Shown here one piece after another: positions 12,183-23,045 of a stretch of 64,000 bases of DNA. The position numbers and the translations under genes are program-made. How positions within the stretch are numbered: position 1 is the stretch's first letter; each line of letters opens with the position of its first letter. This DNA is from Liolophura sinensis (Eukaryota; Mollusca; Polyplacophora; Chitonida; Chitonidae): NCBI RefSeq assembly GCF_032854445.1, contig NC_088295.1:21625385-21689384 (forward strand), written 5' to 3'. The notes beneath the pieces were generated by a model, which saw only the letters and a program-made list of their open reading frames with translations, made no database searches and had not been told where the DNA came from.

Positions 12183-13155
12183 CAGGTCAACTGACCCAAC
12201 GGCCAACTCACCCAAGACAACTGGTCCAATAGTTTAAGTCATCTGGTTTAACACCATCAGTGCACGATTTTACACATTAAGACCTCTACTGGAGGATAAC
12301 ATGTAGTGATTGTTACGATTCACAGAATTTTCTGTAGTTTGTATCAAGTTATCTCCAGCCAGCTCTGTTTCCACACGACAGCCGTACGTCACTGCAAAAT
12401 TGATGTTCTAATCCTTTATATAACGGCTTAATACCTTGTGATTTTTGCCAGAAAATATTATCAGTCCTGTAAGCTCATGACTTTTTGTGAAAGGCACTAC
12501 CCGAAACAAGCTGAAAAAAACCAAGTTCAAAGCAAATCATAAAAAAATGTTTATTACAGCTTTCTTTGTATGTTGATACATATAAGGCACAGTAACATAC
12601 TAAGGCACAATATATGTAAGTATGGCATCAAACCCATACTAATTGTATATACATGTTTTTAAGTTTAACGGCTAATGACAGTCCTACAACCCTATTGAGA
12701 TTTTCACTTCACCCAGTCAGCCATTTTTCTCTTCTTCTTTTAGATGTAGCTGCACTCATTCTGCAGACTGTTCTGAAAAGTTGAGCGATAAATATATTTA
12801 TTATATTCAAAGTAAATGTACATCTGTATTATGGAAGTGTAGTTCGCATTAAAAAAAAACATTTAAAAAATTTCAGGATGAAATCACAAGATATAAAGCG
12901 TTTTATTAAGGTTTAGGATGCACACTTCGCTGTATGGTCATACATTTAACCGTCGTGACAGATCTGGACGGAGATGACTTGATATAAGTACAGAAAATTG
13001 TGTGAATCCTAAGAAGTCAGTCAGCCTGTAGTTACACGAGATACAAGTTACAACATTTTTTTCTCTGTAATACTAGATAATGAAACCGTTAGGCCTGTTG
13101 ACTCAGCGCTATTGAATCAGTTGTCTTGGATCAGTTGACTGGATACCATTGAAAC
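12183..13155. mobile_element. Possible foldback element with inverted ends
   Basis: The left end (about 12183-12245) contains CCAAGACAACTGGTCCAATAG, and the right end (about 13092-13155) contains its imperfect reverse complement around CTATTGAATCAGTTGTCTTGG. The two ends lie about 1 kb apart with no open frame between. The arms are short and diverged, so this is tentative. Confidence 0.3.
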
Positions 13156-13552
13156 TATGACATCTATGGCAGTATTAAACTTGACACTTACAAATCATAT
13201 GTTTTAAATTTCTAGAAAAAATGTAAAAAATATATACTACTGAACCGATTTAGTGGCCAAATCCAAGTCTTACCGTCTTCACCTCCTTTAGAGAACTGGG
13301 ATTTGGTCATTAATTCGGTGAATTCTCGCTATCTCAGTCTTCTAACAAGGGTTATCTCCCATTTAGTCGGCACTGTACTGTCTGAGTGTCAGGAACTTAC
13401 GGAAAAAATGATAAGAATTTGGATGAAATTGTGTAGGCAGATTGGCCTTGGAATATGAGCCAATCCATTAAAGTTTGGTTGTGATCCAGGAAGAAATATG
13501 TACAATCCACTGGGGTGGAGATCTGCTCTTCTTTTTTCACGTACCGTAATTA

Positions 13553-13619
13553 TTTTTTATACTCAAGAATTTTTCACTCATACGATGGTGATCAGTTTTT
13601 CGAGTGGAGGAAACTGGTG
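13553..13619 (-). mobile_element. SINE tail fragment
   Basis: The plus strand reads TACTCAAGAATTTTTCACTC then ATACGATGGTGATCAG, a diverged copy of the common SINE tail. The head and body are missing. Confidence 0.6.
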
Positions 13620-13689
13620 TGCCATGACAATACTGCAATTTGAGTAATTCTAGACCAGTGACGTCACTGGGGGACCAAATGAACATTTA

Positions 13690-13835
13690 ATCGAAAATTA
13701 TCGATATCGATAATTTCGATAAATCAATTATCGATATCAATAAACATTTAACGATATCGAAAAATTTTGATCAATGTCACTAATTCATTTATCGATATCG
13801 CTAATTAATTTATCTCGCTAATCCATCGCGATATC
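13690..13835. repeat. TATCGATA-rich palindromic cluster
   Basis: About 145 bases carry four TATCGATA motifs (two overlapping in TATCGATATCGATA) plus many near copies such as ACGATATCGA and GCGATATC. Each motif is self-complementary. The composition is unlike the flanks, so it is a local degenerate simple repeat. Confidence 0.7.
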
Positions 13836-14324
13836 TATAAATAGTGTTTATTGTTGGATTCAATGAGAATGACCGCTCCCTCTATTATGTTGAGAAAAAT
13901 AGGCAGAGAAAAATATATTTGTGTTTACAATGGTAGACGTAGCATGGTCAGGCATCGAAGATGTAAGGCAGCAGAATAAAAAAAACTGCCAAATTTCATT
14001 ACATGTCAGGAAGGTGTAGAAATTATCAGAAGGCTAAAAAGGTGCTAGGTGGCATGTAATGTATTACTAAACTACCAGGCAAAAGAAAGGTTTCACCGTA
14101 TTTTTGTCATAAAAACAGTAAAAGCGCGGTTCCGGGTTTGAGTCTAAGCAGGACTTAGTGTATGACTGCATCGTTTCCTCTACCAGAACGCATCGTCACG
14201 AACGCAGCAATTGGAATTGTGAAATTGCGACCACATGCAAAACGTCCTTTTGAGGCATGGCTCGTGATGCACGTGCAGTAATGTTGCATAAATACTCTTG
14301 CTCGAAAGAGCAGACATTCAGTGA

Positions 14325-15345
14325 CCGAAAAAACACAAACAGTATTCCAAGACAACGCAAGCGCAACGAGACCAGGCCATCGGTATGTCCACCATGGGAG
14401 TCTCGCAACGTCACATTGCAAGAACGTTCAACTGCAGCCAAACCACCATCAGGAGGTTGTTGATACGCTATCAGCAGACAGACCAGACCCAAGACAGACC
14501 AAGATCGGGAAGACCGAGGGTAACAACTGCGGCTGAAGATCGCTACATCCGGCAGATCCACCTCCGAAACCGATTCGTCACGGCGACGTCAACAGCGGCG
14601 ACGGCACTAGGCCATGTCATCAGCCCCAGAACAACACTGCGTCGTCTTCGTTCAGCTGGTTTACGACTTTACCGCCCCTTCCGTGGGATGGCCTTGACCC
14701 TTTTACACCGTCAACGCAGATTGCGATGGGCACGTATTGTACGTCGGTGGCAGCGACGTGACTGGGCGAGAGTGCTGTTTACAGACGAGAGCAGGTTCTG
14801 TCTATTCAGTAACGATGGCAGAGTTCGAATTTTCCGACGAAGAGGCGAGCGTCTCGCGCCAAACTGCGTAAGAGAGGTTTATCCGTTTGGAGGCGGAGGC
14901 GTCATGGTTTGGGGAGGGATTTGTGACCAAATGAAGACGCAGCTGGTTATTGTGCAAGGTAATCTGACTGGCCAGCGATACGTTGATGATGTACTGAGTC
15001 GTTCCTTTCCTTCAACGACAGCCAAGAGGATCGATCTTGCAACACGACAACGCAAGACCTCACACTGCCCGCGTTGTTACAGACTACCTCGAGACCGCAA
15101 ACGTCATCGTGTTGCCCTGGCCAGCCAACTCACCAGACATGAACCCCATTGAGCATCTCTTGGATCACCTTGACCGCCGTTTGAGACAGCTGGTGCCTCC
15201 TCCAACTAACCAACAGGAACTTGAGCAAGCTCTGTTAAACCTATGGAACGTTATCCCTGTTGACGTCATCCGGCGACTGACGACGTCAATGCGGAGGCGT
15301 GTGCTTGCTTGCATTGATGCCTAGGATGGCCACACTCGCTACTGA
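14325..15345 (+). pseudogene. Tc1-like (IS630/Tc1/mariner) transposase, decayed
   Basis: A cut-and-paste DNA transposase relic. Visible features: an N-terminal helix-turn-helix with GVSQRHIARTFNCSQTTIRR, the GRPR-type motif (RSGRPRVTTAAEDRY), a second DNA-binding region, and the catalytic triad as FTDESRF, LQHDNARPHTA and DMNPIEHL. There are 34 residues between the second Asp and the Glu, which is the DD34E spacing of Tc1. Lesions: a frameshift near 14998 separates the first catalytic Asp from the other two residues; a TAG at 15322-15324 precedes the family's usual C-terminus, still readable as GHTRY before TGA at 15343-15345; and the frame is closed by TGA at 14322-14324 with no good start upstream of Met at 14385. 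I could not find terminal inverted repeats. The copy cannot make an active enzyme. Confidence 0.9.
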
Positions 15346-18300
15346 TGACTGTAGTCCTTCAATTCTGTGGATACTGTGACTTTACATGCACTTGCCAGTT
15401 AACTTTACATTTGTGTAATTTTTTCTTCTGACCCCTTTTCTCTTTCATTGTGTTTTGTGGCCAATTGAATGCCAATATTTTAAAGCCTTTTTGAGAGAAT
15501 ATTTCACAATGATTCTTGTTCATAAACCAATCTTCTTAAGTCTTATATCTGCCTTTGTTTTTGTTTTATGGGCTCAAGAAGTGGGTGAAACCTTTCTTTT
15601 GCCTGGTAGTATATTTACGCTGTCACATAAACAATTAGAATAAACCCTAACTGAGGTAAATTGACAAGAACGGTATTTCACCGGTTAAGTGTGAATATCT
15701 GACAACTACACACTGTCGTCGTTGGTCTGGTTTTATTCTATATGTTGTAGTCTTTCTGTGGTGAAACTAGCGAACTTTTCCCCATGTGACGATGATATGT
15801 TTACACCATGCTGGTCACACGAGGGTTATCGACAGGTTCACGAACAGTAAGAGCAGAGAAATCCACAGATTCCCTGTCCTAGATAGGGATTGAATCGCAA
15901 CACCTACATCCTAACTAGGCCTACACGCATAATCAATGGGCATGGTAAATCTATATACTGTCTTCTCGAACAAAGCCAACACGAATATAACACTTAACGC
16001 AAAACACTATAACGAAGCTAATTGCCTCTTGACCACATTTGCAATTTACAAAAGTCTACAGGTGCACTTTAATGTTTTCCTTTCATTTAGAACAAATACA
16101 AATCAGAGATGAAAACCTCTATTTCAGTTGCTATATTGTGGGACGGGGTAATGGTCGGATTCAGTTGAAATAGCCAGATTCAACACCCGATTTTAACACA
16201 CAAATGATGTGTTCAAAATGTTTAATTCATCACCCAGTACTTTTACATGGAGAAGCTTTGGATCATGTCAGACTATGCGCACACTATATAGTAGGCCTAC
16301 TGCTGTGTTGATCATATTTGAGATTTGTTCTAAGGTAACTCGATCCCATTCCACCACAACTTTAGTATATAGTTCCAGTACGTAAATTCTACTCTTAGTG
16401 GAGCAGCCCTAATTGTAGTACAGAAAGGCCAAACTTTCAATCAAATACACAAAGCGATCTGCAGACTGTGTGCAAGTAGCATTATACTTGTGTATAAGTT
16501 GTATACATTTTACTTTCAGAGGTAGTGTTTACCGCCTTCAAATGGGAAGTAACTCTCAATGTCTTTCACAGGAGGTATACAATCTATTGTACAGATTTAT
16601 GTCCCGTTGTTTTCTTTTTGACTTATCAGGAATGATATGAATAAATTAAATGATACCTTCGAGAGTATTGTCACCTCTGCTATGGAAGCTATGTGTTTGC
16701 CGGTGATATTTGTCTGCCTGTCTACCGGCATATATGTCTGCCTGTATGCTTTTTATCAACTTTACAAAAAAAGTTATGCACTACTTTGGGTAAAAGTTTA
16801 GATCCAATCCCAATCCTTTTCTTTTTCAAATCCTGCAATTATTAAACTACTCTTTGTCATTTTCAGATAGGACTCAAATGCATAGGCCTATGTTTTTCTT
16901 GTACATTGTGACAGTGCCTAGTGGAGTATTGTCGCTTTGTCGCTCAAGTGCCTGCATTTTTGCCTCTTGTCTGTTTATTGTCATTGTTTTTTTGTCAAGA
17001 AGGAAATATTTATTTCATATATATAACTTTCATCTATTTGTAACCAACATATAACGCGTTGCAAGGCTTTAACTGCATGTGATATTGGTCATGGCTGGCT
17101 TCCTCTCCGATGCTATGAACGCAGATCTGACAGCAACTGGCAAATGGTCGTGGATATCCTCCCATTATAATGCTGGCTGCAGTCGTATAAGTGAAATTTT
17201 ATTCCCGGCGTAAAACACCAGTTAGGCCTAAATGTTAAATGATTATTTAAAATAATCAAATATCAGTACACAAGTGTGATTTATATTTGTAAAGTACCCT
17301 TGTCTCTTTTGTACTGTAATTGTCTGTGACGAGTTTTATTTACATCTAAATCTAAAGTACTACTCGTCTGGTAAAACAACCATCAAAAATTCACTCTAGT
17401 GTGACGATAACATAGACACCCGCTGGCTCATTGGCTTAAAGCGTCCTTCATTCTTACCTCAGTGGATTGGTCCTTACACAAGGAAATTATTTGTCACTTC
17501 TACCTGGCGAAATTTGCTTTGCCCATAAATCTGACAGCCGGCGTATTACTGAGTGACACATTTTAGACCCCAACCAAATACGAAACCCATCAGTCAAAAC
17601 CGTACCGTCTGCGGATTATTCGTTTCACACCATGTTTGGTCGGTTAAAAGGGACATCAAGTTTGTATAAACATGGTGGTTGTTAAAAGAGATTCCGTGTT
17701 TGCATCTGCTTTATGCTGAATTGTGTTATTTCGGAAGTTCACATACCACTGGGGAATTAAGCCAACTATATCATTTAAAATCATTAAAGATAGAATTGTT
17801 TAAAAGAAATAGACAAGATCAACCGATTAGGAAATTTCAATACTATACAATTATATTAATCCGTCTTGTCTATATATAACCACCAACAGCATGCATACGG
17901 TTTAGTATACCGCAGGCTAATTATCAACGAGTGTACAAGCTGCCTTGTAGTCCATAAGGAAAAATTGCATGCGGTACGCGACTATACACATGGCTACGTC
18001 ATCTATACACAACATATGTCATTTAGGACATTTTATACATTCCTCAGTGTGAATATGAAATCTAATTCAAAACCAAGCTCTCACTTTCAGTTAGTTTGGA
18101 ATGTGACATGACGCTAGGAGATGACAGATGACAACGCCCCTGGCTTTCCAAGTTCCTGTTATTGTTAGTCATTTTGCAATCAGTAAGCCCTCTGGCGTCA
18201 TGTGACAGTTTTGTGTTTGCTAATATCTTGCTGTTCCTGAGCTCATGTATAGGGTTACTCTCAACAGTTTGTGTGTCTGTTTCAGGAAGCAACAGCTTCC

Positions 18301-18612
18301 CGTTAATAAGACAGATTCTCGACGTAGACTTCATAACTTAAAAACATTTTTTCAACACAGACATTGTGTAGCGTAACATTCAAAAATTAAATACAAATCG
18401 GCTCCAAATGTAATCATCTGTTAGATATTGAACGATTAAGTCTCAGCCTCATACATCAGAGGGTTCACAGTTGACAGGTCTTAAATTTTAGCAAGGCGTA
18501 GACGTAGATAGTTAAAAGAAAAAAAACAATATACAAAATGTATATACACATCTGTAAAGTATTCTACTTCAAACAGCATGCCTTTTTATTTTTATGATGT
18601 TGCATAACACAG
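15346..18612. other. Intergenic, no gene recognised
   Basis: No exon recognised. A plus-strand SINE lies at 17093-17222. A tRNA-B-box-like segment (TAGGGATTGAATCGCAACAC, about 15884-15903) may be the remnant of another SINE. Confidence 0.5.
17093..17222 (+). mobile_element. SINE body and tail
   Basis: GGCTTCCTCTCCG, then CAACTGGCAAATGGTCGTGG, CATTATAATGCTGGCTGCAG, GTCGTATAAGTGAAAT and GCGTAAAACACCAG follow the order of the full-length element. The tRNA head is missing and the body is diverged. Confidence 0.75.
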
Positions 18613-18735
18613 ATATCGCAGATCAAAGTAGGCAAAATCGCTCACAGTGAAAGTTCGAAAGCGCTGTAATTTTATCAGTTTTAAACAATCAGGCGTTAGA
18701 TGTTTCTACTGCCCGAGAATGAAACTGTTTCCGCT
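18613..18735 (+). repeat. Unclassified dispersed repeat, copy 1
   Basis: The segment from ATATCGCAGATCAAAGTAGG through CAGTTTTAAACAATCAGGCG to TGCCCGAGAATGAAACTG matches, in the same order and strand, the segment at 27121-27255 inside GST intron 1's neighbour. No coding potential seen. Confidence 0.45.
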
Positions 18736-19430
18736 GATGTCACGCGTAGGACACATGTGACGGGACATAAAAGTTGATTTATAGAGTTACTAAAGTCTAT
18801 TTCCACCTCTGTTCCAAAATAATTGAGGTTAAATTGTCCGTTGTCTTTTCTTCTAATTGATCAATTTATGTCTGAAATATACAACTCATTTAGCCCTGTC
18901 ATGTTCTTATTCCTTTCGTCCAATAATGCATTACTATCAGAGCAGTTTTTCTGTTGACAAATAATAATACGCCCTGTTACCTTCAGAATAACAAACAATT
19001 TGCAAGTTTATTTTGACGTAGAAATATGAGTTAAACGTTTAATCCATGAGCGAATACATGGGTATGGGTCATTCTGAAATAGACACCCCTGATACCCAAT
19101 AATTTTTGCCACCGCGCCCTGTGAGAAAAGTTAATACATTATCCGGCATGCCGCTCACACTCCTAACTTAGCTGTAGATCACGTAGACTTTGATATATGC
19201 AGTCAGTAACTTATCATCTTCGTGATTTGGCAAAATAGATCGCGCTTTGAATGTTGAAATGATGTTCACAAACGTTTTTGACCCCTGCGTTTTGTGGGTC
19301 AGATCGAGGTATCGCGAAGCTAGTGCCTTTTAGTGTTCTAGGCGAAATTTTACACACATTTTTGTTTATAGCAGCTTTAAAGTCTTGATCCGTAGGTCAA
19401 AACTGATAAAAAAGACAAAGTTATAGCAGA

Positions 19431-19605
19431 TTTTACGCCATACTCAAGAATATTTCACTTATACGACGGCGGCCCGCAGTATGGTGGGTGGAAACCGGGC
19501 AGAGTCCGGGGGAAATCCACGTCCATCCGCAGGTTGCTGGAAGACCTTCCCACGTACGGCCGGAGAGGAAACCAGCATGAGCTAGACTTGAACTCACATT
19601 ACGCC
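19431..19605 (-). mobile_element. tRNA-derived SINE, near-complete tail and body
   Basis: The plus strand reads TTTTACGCCATACTCAAGAA, then ACTTATACGACGGCGG, CCGCAGGTTGCTGGAAG and GAGCTAGACTTGAACTCACA, the same order as the copy at 9695-9961. The tRNA head is truncated after the B-box region. Confidence 0.85.
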
Positions 19606-19621
19606 TTGATCAGGCTACTCA

Positions 19622-19862
19622 ATTTTTTTTTATTTGAATGTTGTTTTACGCCATAGTTGTACATGTTTTTCACCATTTATACGATGGTGAACAGTTTTAT
19701 GGCTGCAGGAAACAGGAGTGTCTAGTGTAAACCATCAACATTTGGCAAGTCACGATCGTACGAACAGTATATAAGAGCCGTGTTCTACAAATTCCGTGAC
19801 CAAGGCTGGGTTTGAACTAACACCTCTTGTGTTCTTTCTGTAAGTTCCGGTAATCGCTCGGT
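19622..19862 (-). mobile_element. Diverged SINE relative, next to another copy
   Basis: A poly-T run, then TTTTACGCCATAGTTG, TATACGATGGTGAACAG and a longer, different body end in a tRNA-like segment with AGGCTGGGTTTGAACTAACA. It shares the tail of the common SINE but not its middle, so it looks like a second subfamily. The two copies abut within 20 bases. Confidence 0.6.
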
Positions 19863-20395
19863 CATGGCGGGTTCCCTTCACCGATCAAATGTAGGATCGT
19901 GCGCTTTAATGTGGGTATTCTTGAACATATGGCGTGAGCACTCACGGGAACTCCTTATACAGGAACACAAGTTGGCATCTCAAGCAAGGCAGCTTAATGG
20001 ATCCTATTTTCTGGTGTGTTCACAAGAGCTAAATAGACAAATACCAAACGTGACCTTAGAACCGCTAAGTCAGATACCTTTCGCTGGGACAAAAATCAGA
20101 ATGCACCAATAGGCATAAATCTAAAGTTCCATTGCATTCGGCTCTCTACATAGGTTTGGAGAAAGAGGTTGACAAAGAGTTGAAGAGTCTGATTAAACCC
20201 CTAGTCATACCAGCCTATGAATTCATATATCAGTTTGAAGTTTCAGTTTCGTATAGTTTGTCTCATTAAGGTTAAGATACACATCTAACGTGGCATCGGT
20301 GTATTTTCCTCAGTGGATGAGGCGATATGAGTCAGATATACTCCGACCTCATCTGTTGATCACTCCATATTTGAAGTTTCATTGCATGTCTAAGT

Positions 20396-20625
20396 AGGCA
20401 TGGGGATAATGAACCTGTTACAAGTTGACCTCGGCTTCTCAGGAGGCATGGGGATATTGAACCAGTTACAATCAGACCTCACCTCCTTGATCTGTAGTTC
20501 TGTCATTACATTTGTCTCAGGAGGCATGGGGATATTGAACCAGTTACAATCAGACCTCACCTCCTTGATCTGTAGTTCTGTCATTACATTTGTCTCAGAA
20601 GGCATACGGGATAATGAACCAGTTA
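20396..20625. repeat. 78-bp tandem repeat, about 2.5 units
   Basis: Units start with AGGCATGGGGATATTGAACC at 20444 and 20522, with partial units on both sides (20396 and 20600). The two full units are almost identical. 78 is a multiple of three, which explains the open frames of about 70-120 codons on both strands. Confidence 0.85.
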
Positions 20626-22871
20626 CAAGCTGGTTTCACCTACATAGTCTGAAAATCCATCACAGCATTGTCTCAGTAGGCAAGGGTATTATGGGCCAGG
20701 TAACTGACAAACCGACCTCGCTTGTAAATGAATCCATTGGGGAGGCGAAGTTTCACTGAATGTGGCTCAGTTCTTTCTGAAGATGTGTAAGCAATTACTT
20801 TCCTTCCAGTATACTTTCTATTCATGAAGAGGTTGCTGTTTTACACATAGGCGATGGGATTAATGTAATGTTAACCACACATCACAACAAGCACTTTTTG
20901 TTGTAGTGATACAGAAACACTTATGAACGAGTAACAGATCCCAAATCACAAACGTTAAACGTGCATCAAGGTTTTATTATGAACAGAGCTAAAAATGAGA
21001 CTATACTCGCTGAATTTCGGTAAAAGAAATACAAAATAAATATATACTGAGGCAGTTTCATTACTCAGTTATTTTGTTACTCAAACAATAATAACGGAGG
21101 AATGTTTAATATTAGAGAGGTAGGCCTATAAAATTTAGGATAACATTCTAGAATATGCTCTCAATTACTTTTGACAAATAAAAATTCTGTTTAGTAGAGT
21201 AATGTATAGTTTTGTTCCGTGGTGTTCGCCAAAATTGGATCTCAATGCTCAAGAAAAATCCAAATGTATATCATTATGAGTTTTGAGTCCTGGGAGTTAT
21301 GAGACTGGGAATTTGTATTTTCCTCTCAGTTTGATAGTAAACAAATGTTTTCACATAATTACAAGGTGTACGCTGTTTAGGATATGTATTTCTTCTTAAT
21401 TTGATATTAGAGAACGTCGTGCAGGTGTCTGAATTTAAATACAGTTTGGAATACTCCAGTGAAGGTGTACTTCTTTCAATAATGCAACCACGCCGTTTGA
21501 ACATTCGCCAAACACAAGCGTTTAGACATACCACGGAACTATAGACCATCGATACTAGCTTTGGTACAGACCACAAAGCTTAACCAGAGACATAATTCAC
21601 TTGGAACATTTCTTTCTTCTGTTTCCATGCGGAAACTTCAAAAAACGCATTCAAGCTAGAAATGTCCAAGATTAAACTTTGCGTTACGTTTTTAACAAAC
21701 GTATGCCACTGTGAGGTGTAATAATATGGTTTATTAAAACTTCGTCGCAAAATAATTAATTTATAACGCTTATCCTTACATCATAAATAAACAAACCACA
21801 GAAAAGGTGTAGAATTCGCGATGACCGGCGTCATATTCGGCATTAGCAGTTTCCAGTGTTTACACAGAGGAACTTATCAAAATTCTCAGTTTTTGACGCA
21901 CAGGTTTGTTCCGGTGTACAAAAATAATACTAAATGGTGTATTTGGGTCTGGAAGATAAATTCCTGACGTGTAACAAAGACTACAGTGATAGATGCACAT
22001 AAAATCACTACAACAATTCCACAACATCTACAGGATGGATGCGATTACAACAGAACGATACAACCTTATCGGTAATTACATAAAAACATTACTACACATT
22101 TTGTGCTGAATACAGTTATGTGTTAATATACAAAACAAACATAATACATGCCCAGATTTGGGATTGTACAATTGGTAAATATTAAACACTTCTAGTAATA
22201 TCTCACCAAAGCAGAGTGTAGGAAAAGATAGCAGCACTTTGCGAATAACCCGTAACAGCTGTTTTACTCTGCTGGAGACTGCCTTGTAAATGAAGAGGTT
22301 TGGACATTACGCTCACACTGAATACACATTACCACAATAAGACGGACAACTTCGGAGGACACGCTACAAGTTCATCCGAACACTGTGGGAAGCGTGAGGT
22401 GTAAGACTCTGCAAACTGCGTGGTATGTAAGACTGATTGCACCCATCCTCTTTGATGAGGGTAAGCGTGCAAGATCCAAAGTTCTTATGGGAACACAGCT
22501 AACATCGGATATTTTAATGTTTGTACTGTCATAAATATGAATTCAGTATGTAGATATATCTTCCCGAATAGATGAAATGTCTTGTATAAGATTACATTGA
22601 ATCCCTGTAGTTAACAATATTACCAATATTACCTAACAATATCTGTGTAGTCACCAAGTTCAGTGATCAGTTGAGCAAGTCGCATAACCTGGTGGTAAGT
22701 CCCGGCGGGACCAGGGCTGTGGTATAACCAAATGCTACGTCACATAATGTACATAGGAAAATACCCGAGAAAGTTTCAGTCACGCAATACGTCAATTACT
22801 TTTTTCTAAGCGTTCTAAGAAATTAAATGTCCATTATGTCTATGGCAGCTTTACAAAGCCTGTCTAAAAAG

Positions 22872-23045
22872 TTACAGTTCGGTTTTCGGTCGAGTCTCCA
22901 GCCATTCCTTAACACGAGGTAGAGAGGCCACCATCTTGTTGTGTTCTTTGATCTTCGGGAAGCGGTTCCAAGTCTCAACTGGAAGTTTTCCTCCCACCCA
23001 ATTCTTCTCCAACCAGTTCATGAAGTGCAGATCAGCCCACGTGAG
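22872..23045 (-). CDS. GST exon 5 (stop codon)
   Basis: Acceptor TTTTCCGTAG|CTCACG; 57 codons (residues 151-207) then TAA at 22872-22874. It contains [16 protein letters not shown] and the C-terminal [11 protein letters not shown]. Confidence 0.95.
   Translation of the reverse strand, partial: LTWADLHFMNWLEKNWVGGKLPVETWNRFPKIKEHNKMVASLPRVKEWLETRPKTEL

Larger units (their letters stand above)
11351..14324. other. Intergenic with small inverted repeats
   Basis: No coding exon recognised. Contents: an imperfect inverted repeat around 11847-11938 (GATCGTAGGCTAAG versus CTTAGGCTACGATT), the foldback pair at 12183-13155, a SINE tail at 13553-13619 and an ATCGAT-rich cluster at 13690-13835. Confidence 0.5.
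18736..22871. other. Intergenic, includes GST 3' flank
   Basis: Contains two SINE copies (19431-19605 and 19622-19862) and a 78-bp tandem repeat (20396-20625). The part next to 22871 should be the 3' UTR of the minus-strand GST gene. Candidate poly-A signals on the minus strand are ATTAAA at 22513-22518 and AATAAA at 21730-21735. Confidence 0.5.

Noticed and set aside
14155-14561. Minus-strand frames of 88 and 121 codons over the transposon
   Set aside because: Shadows of the Tc1-like transposase on the plus strand.
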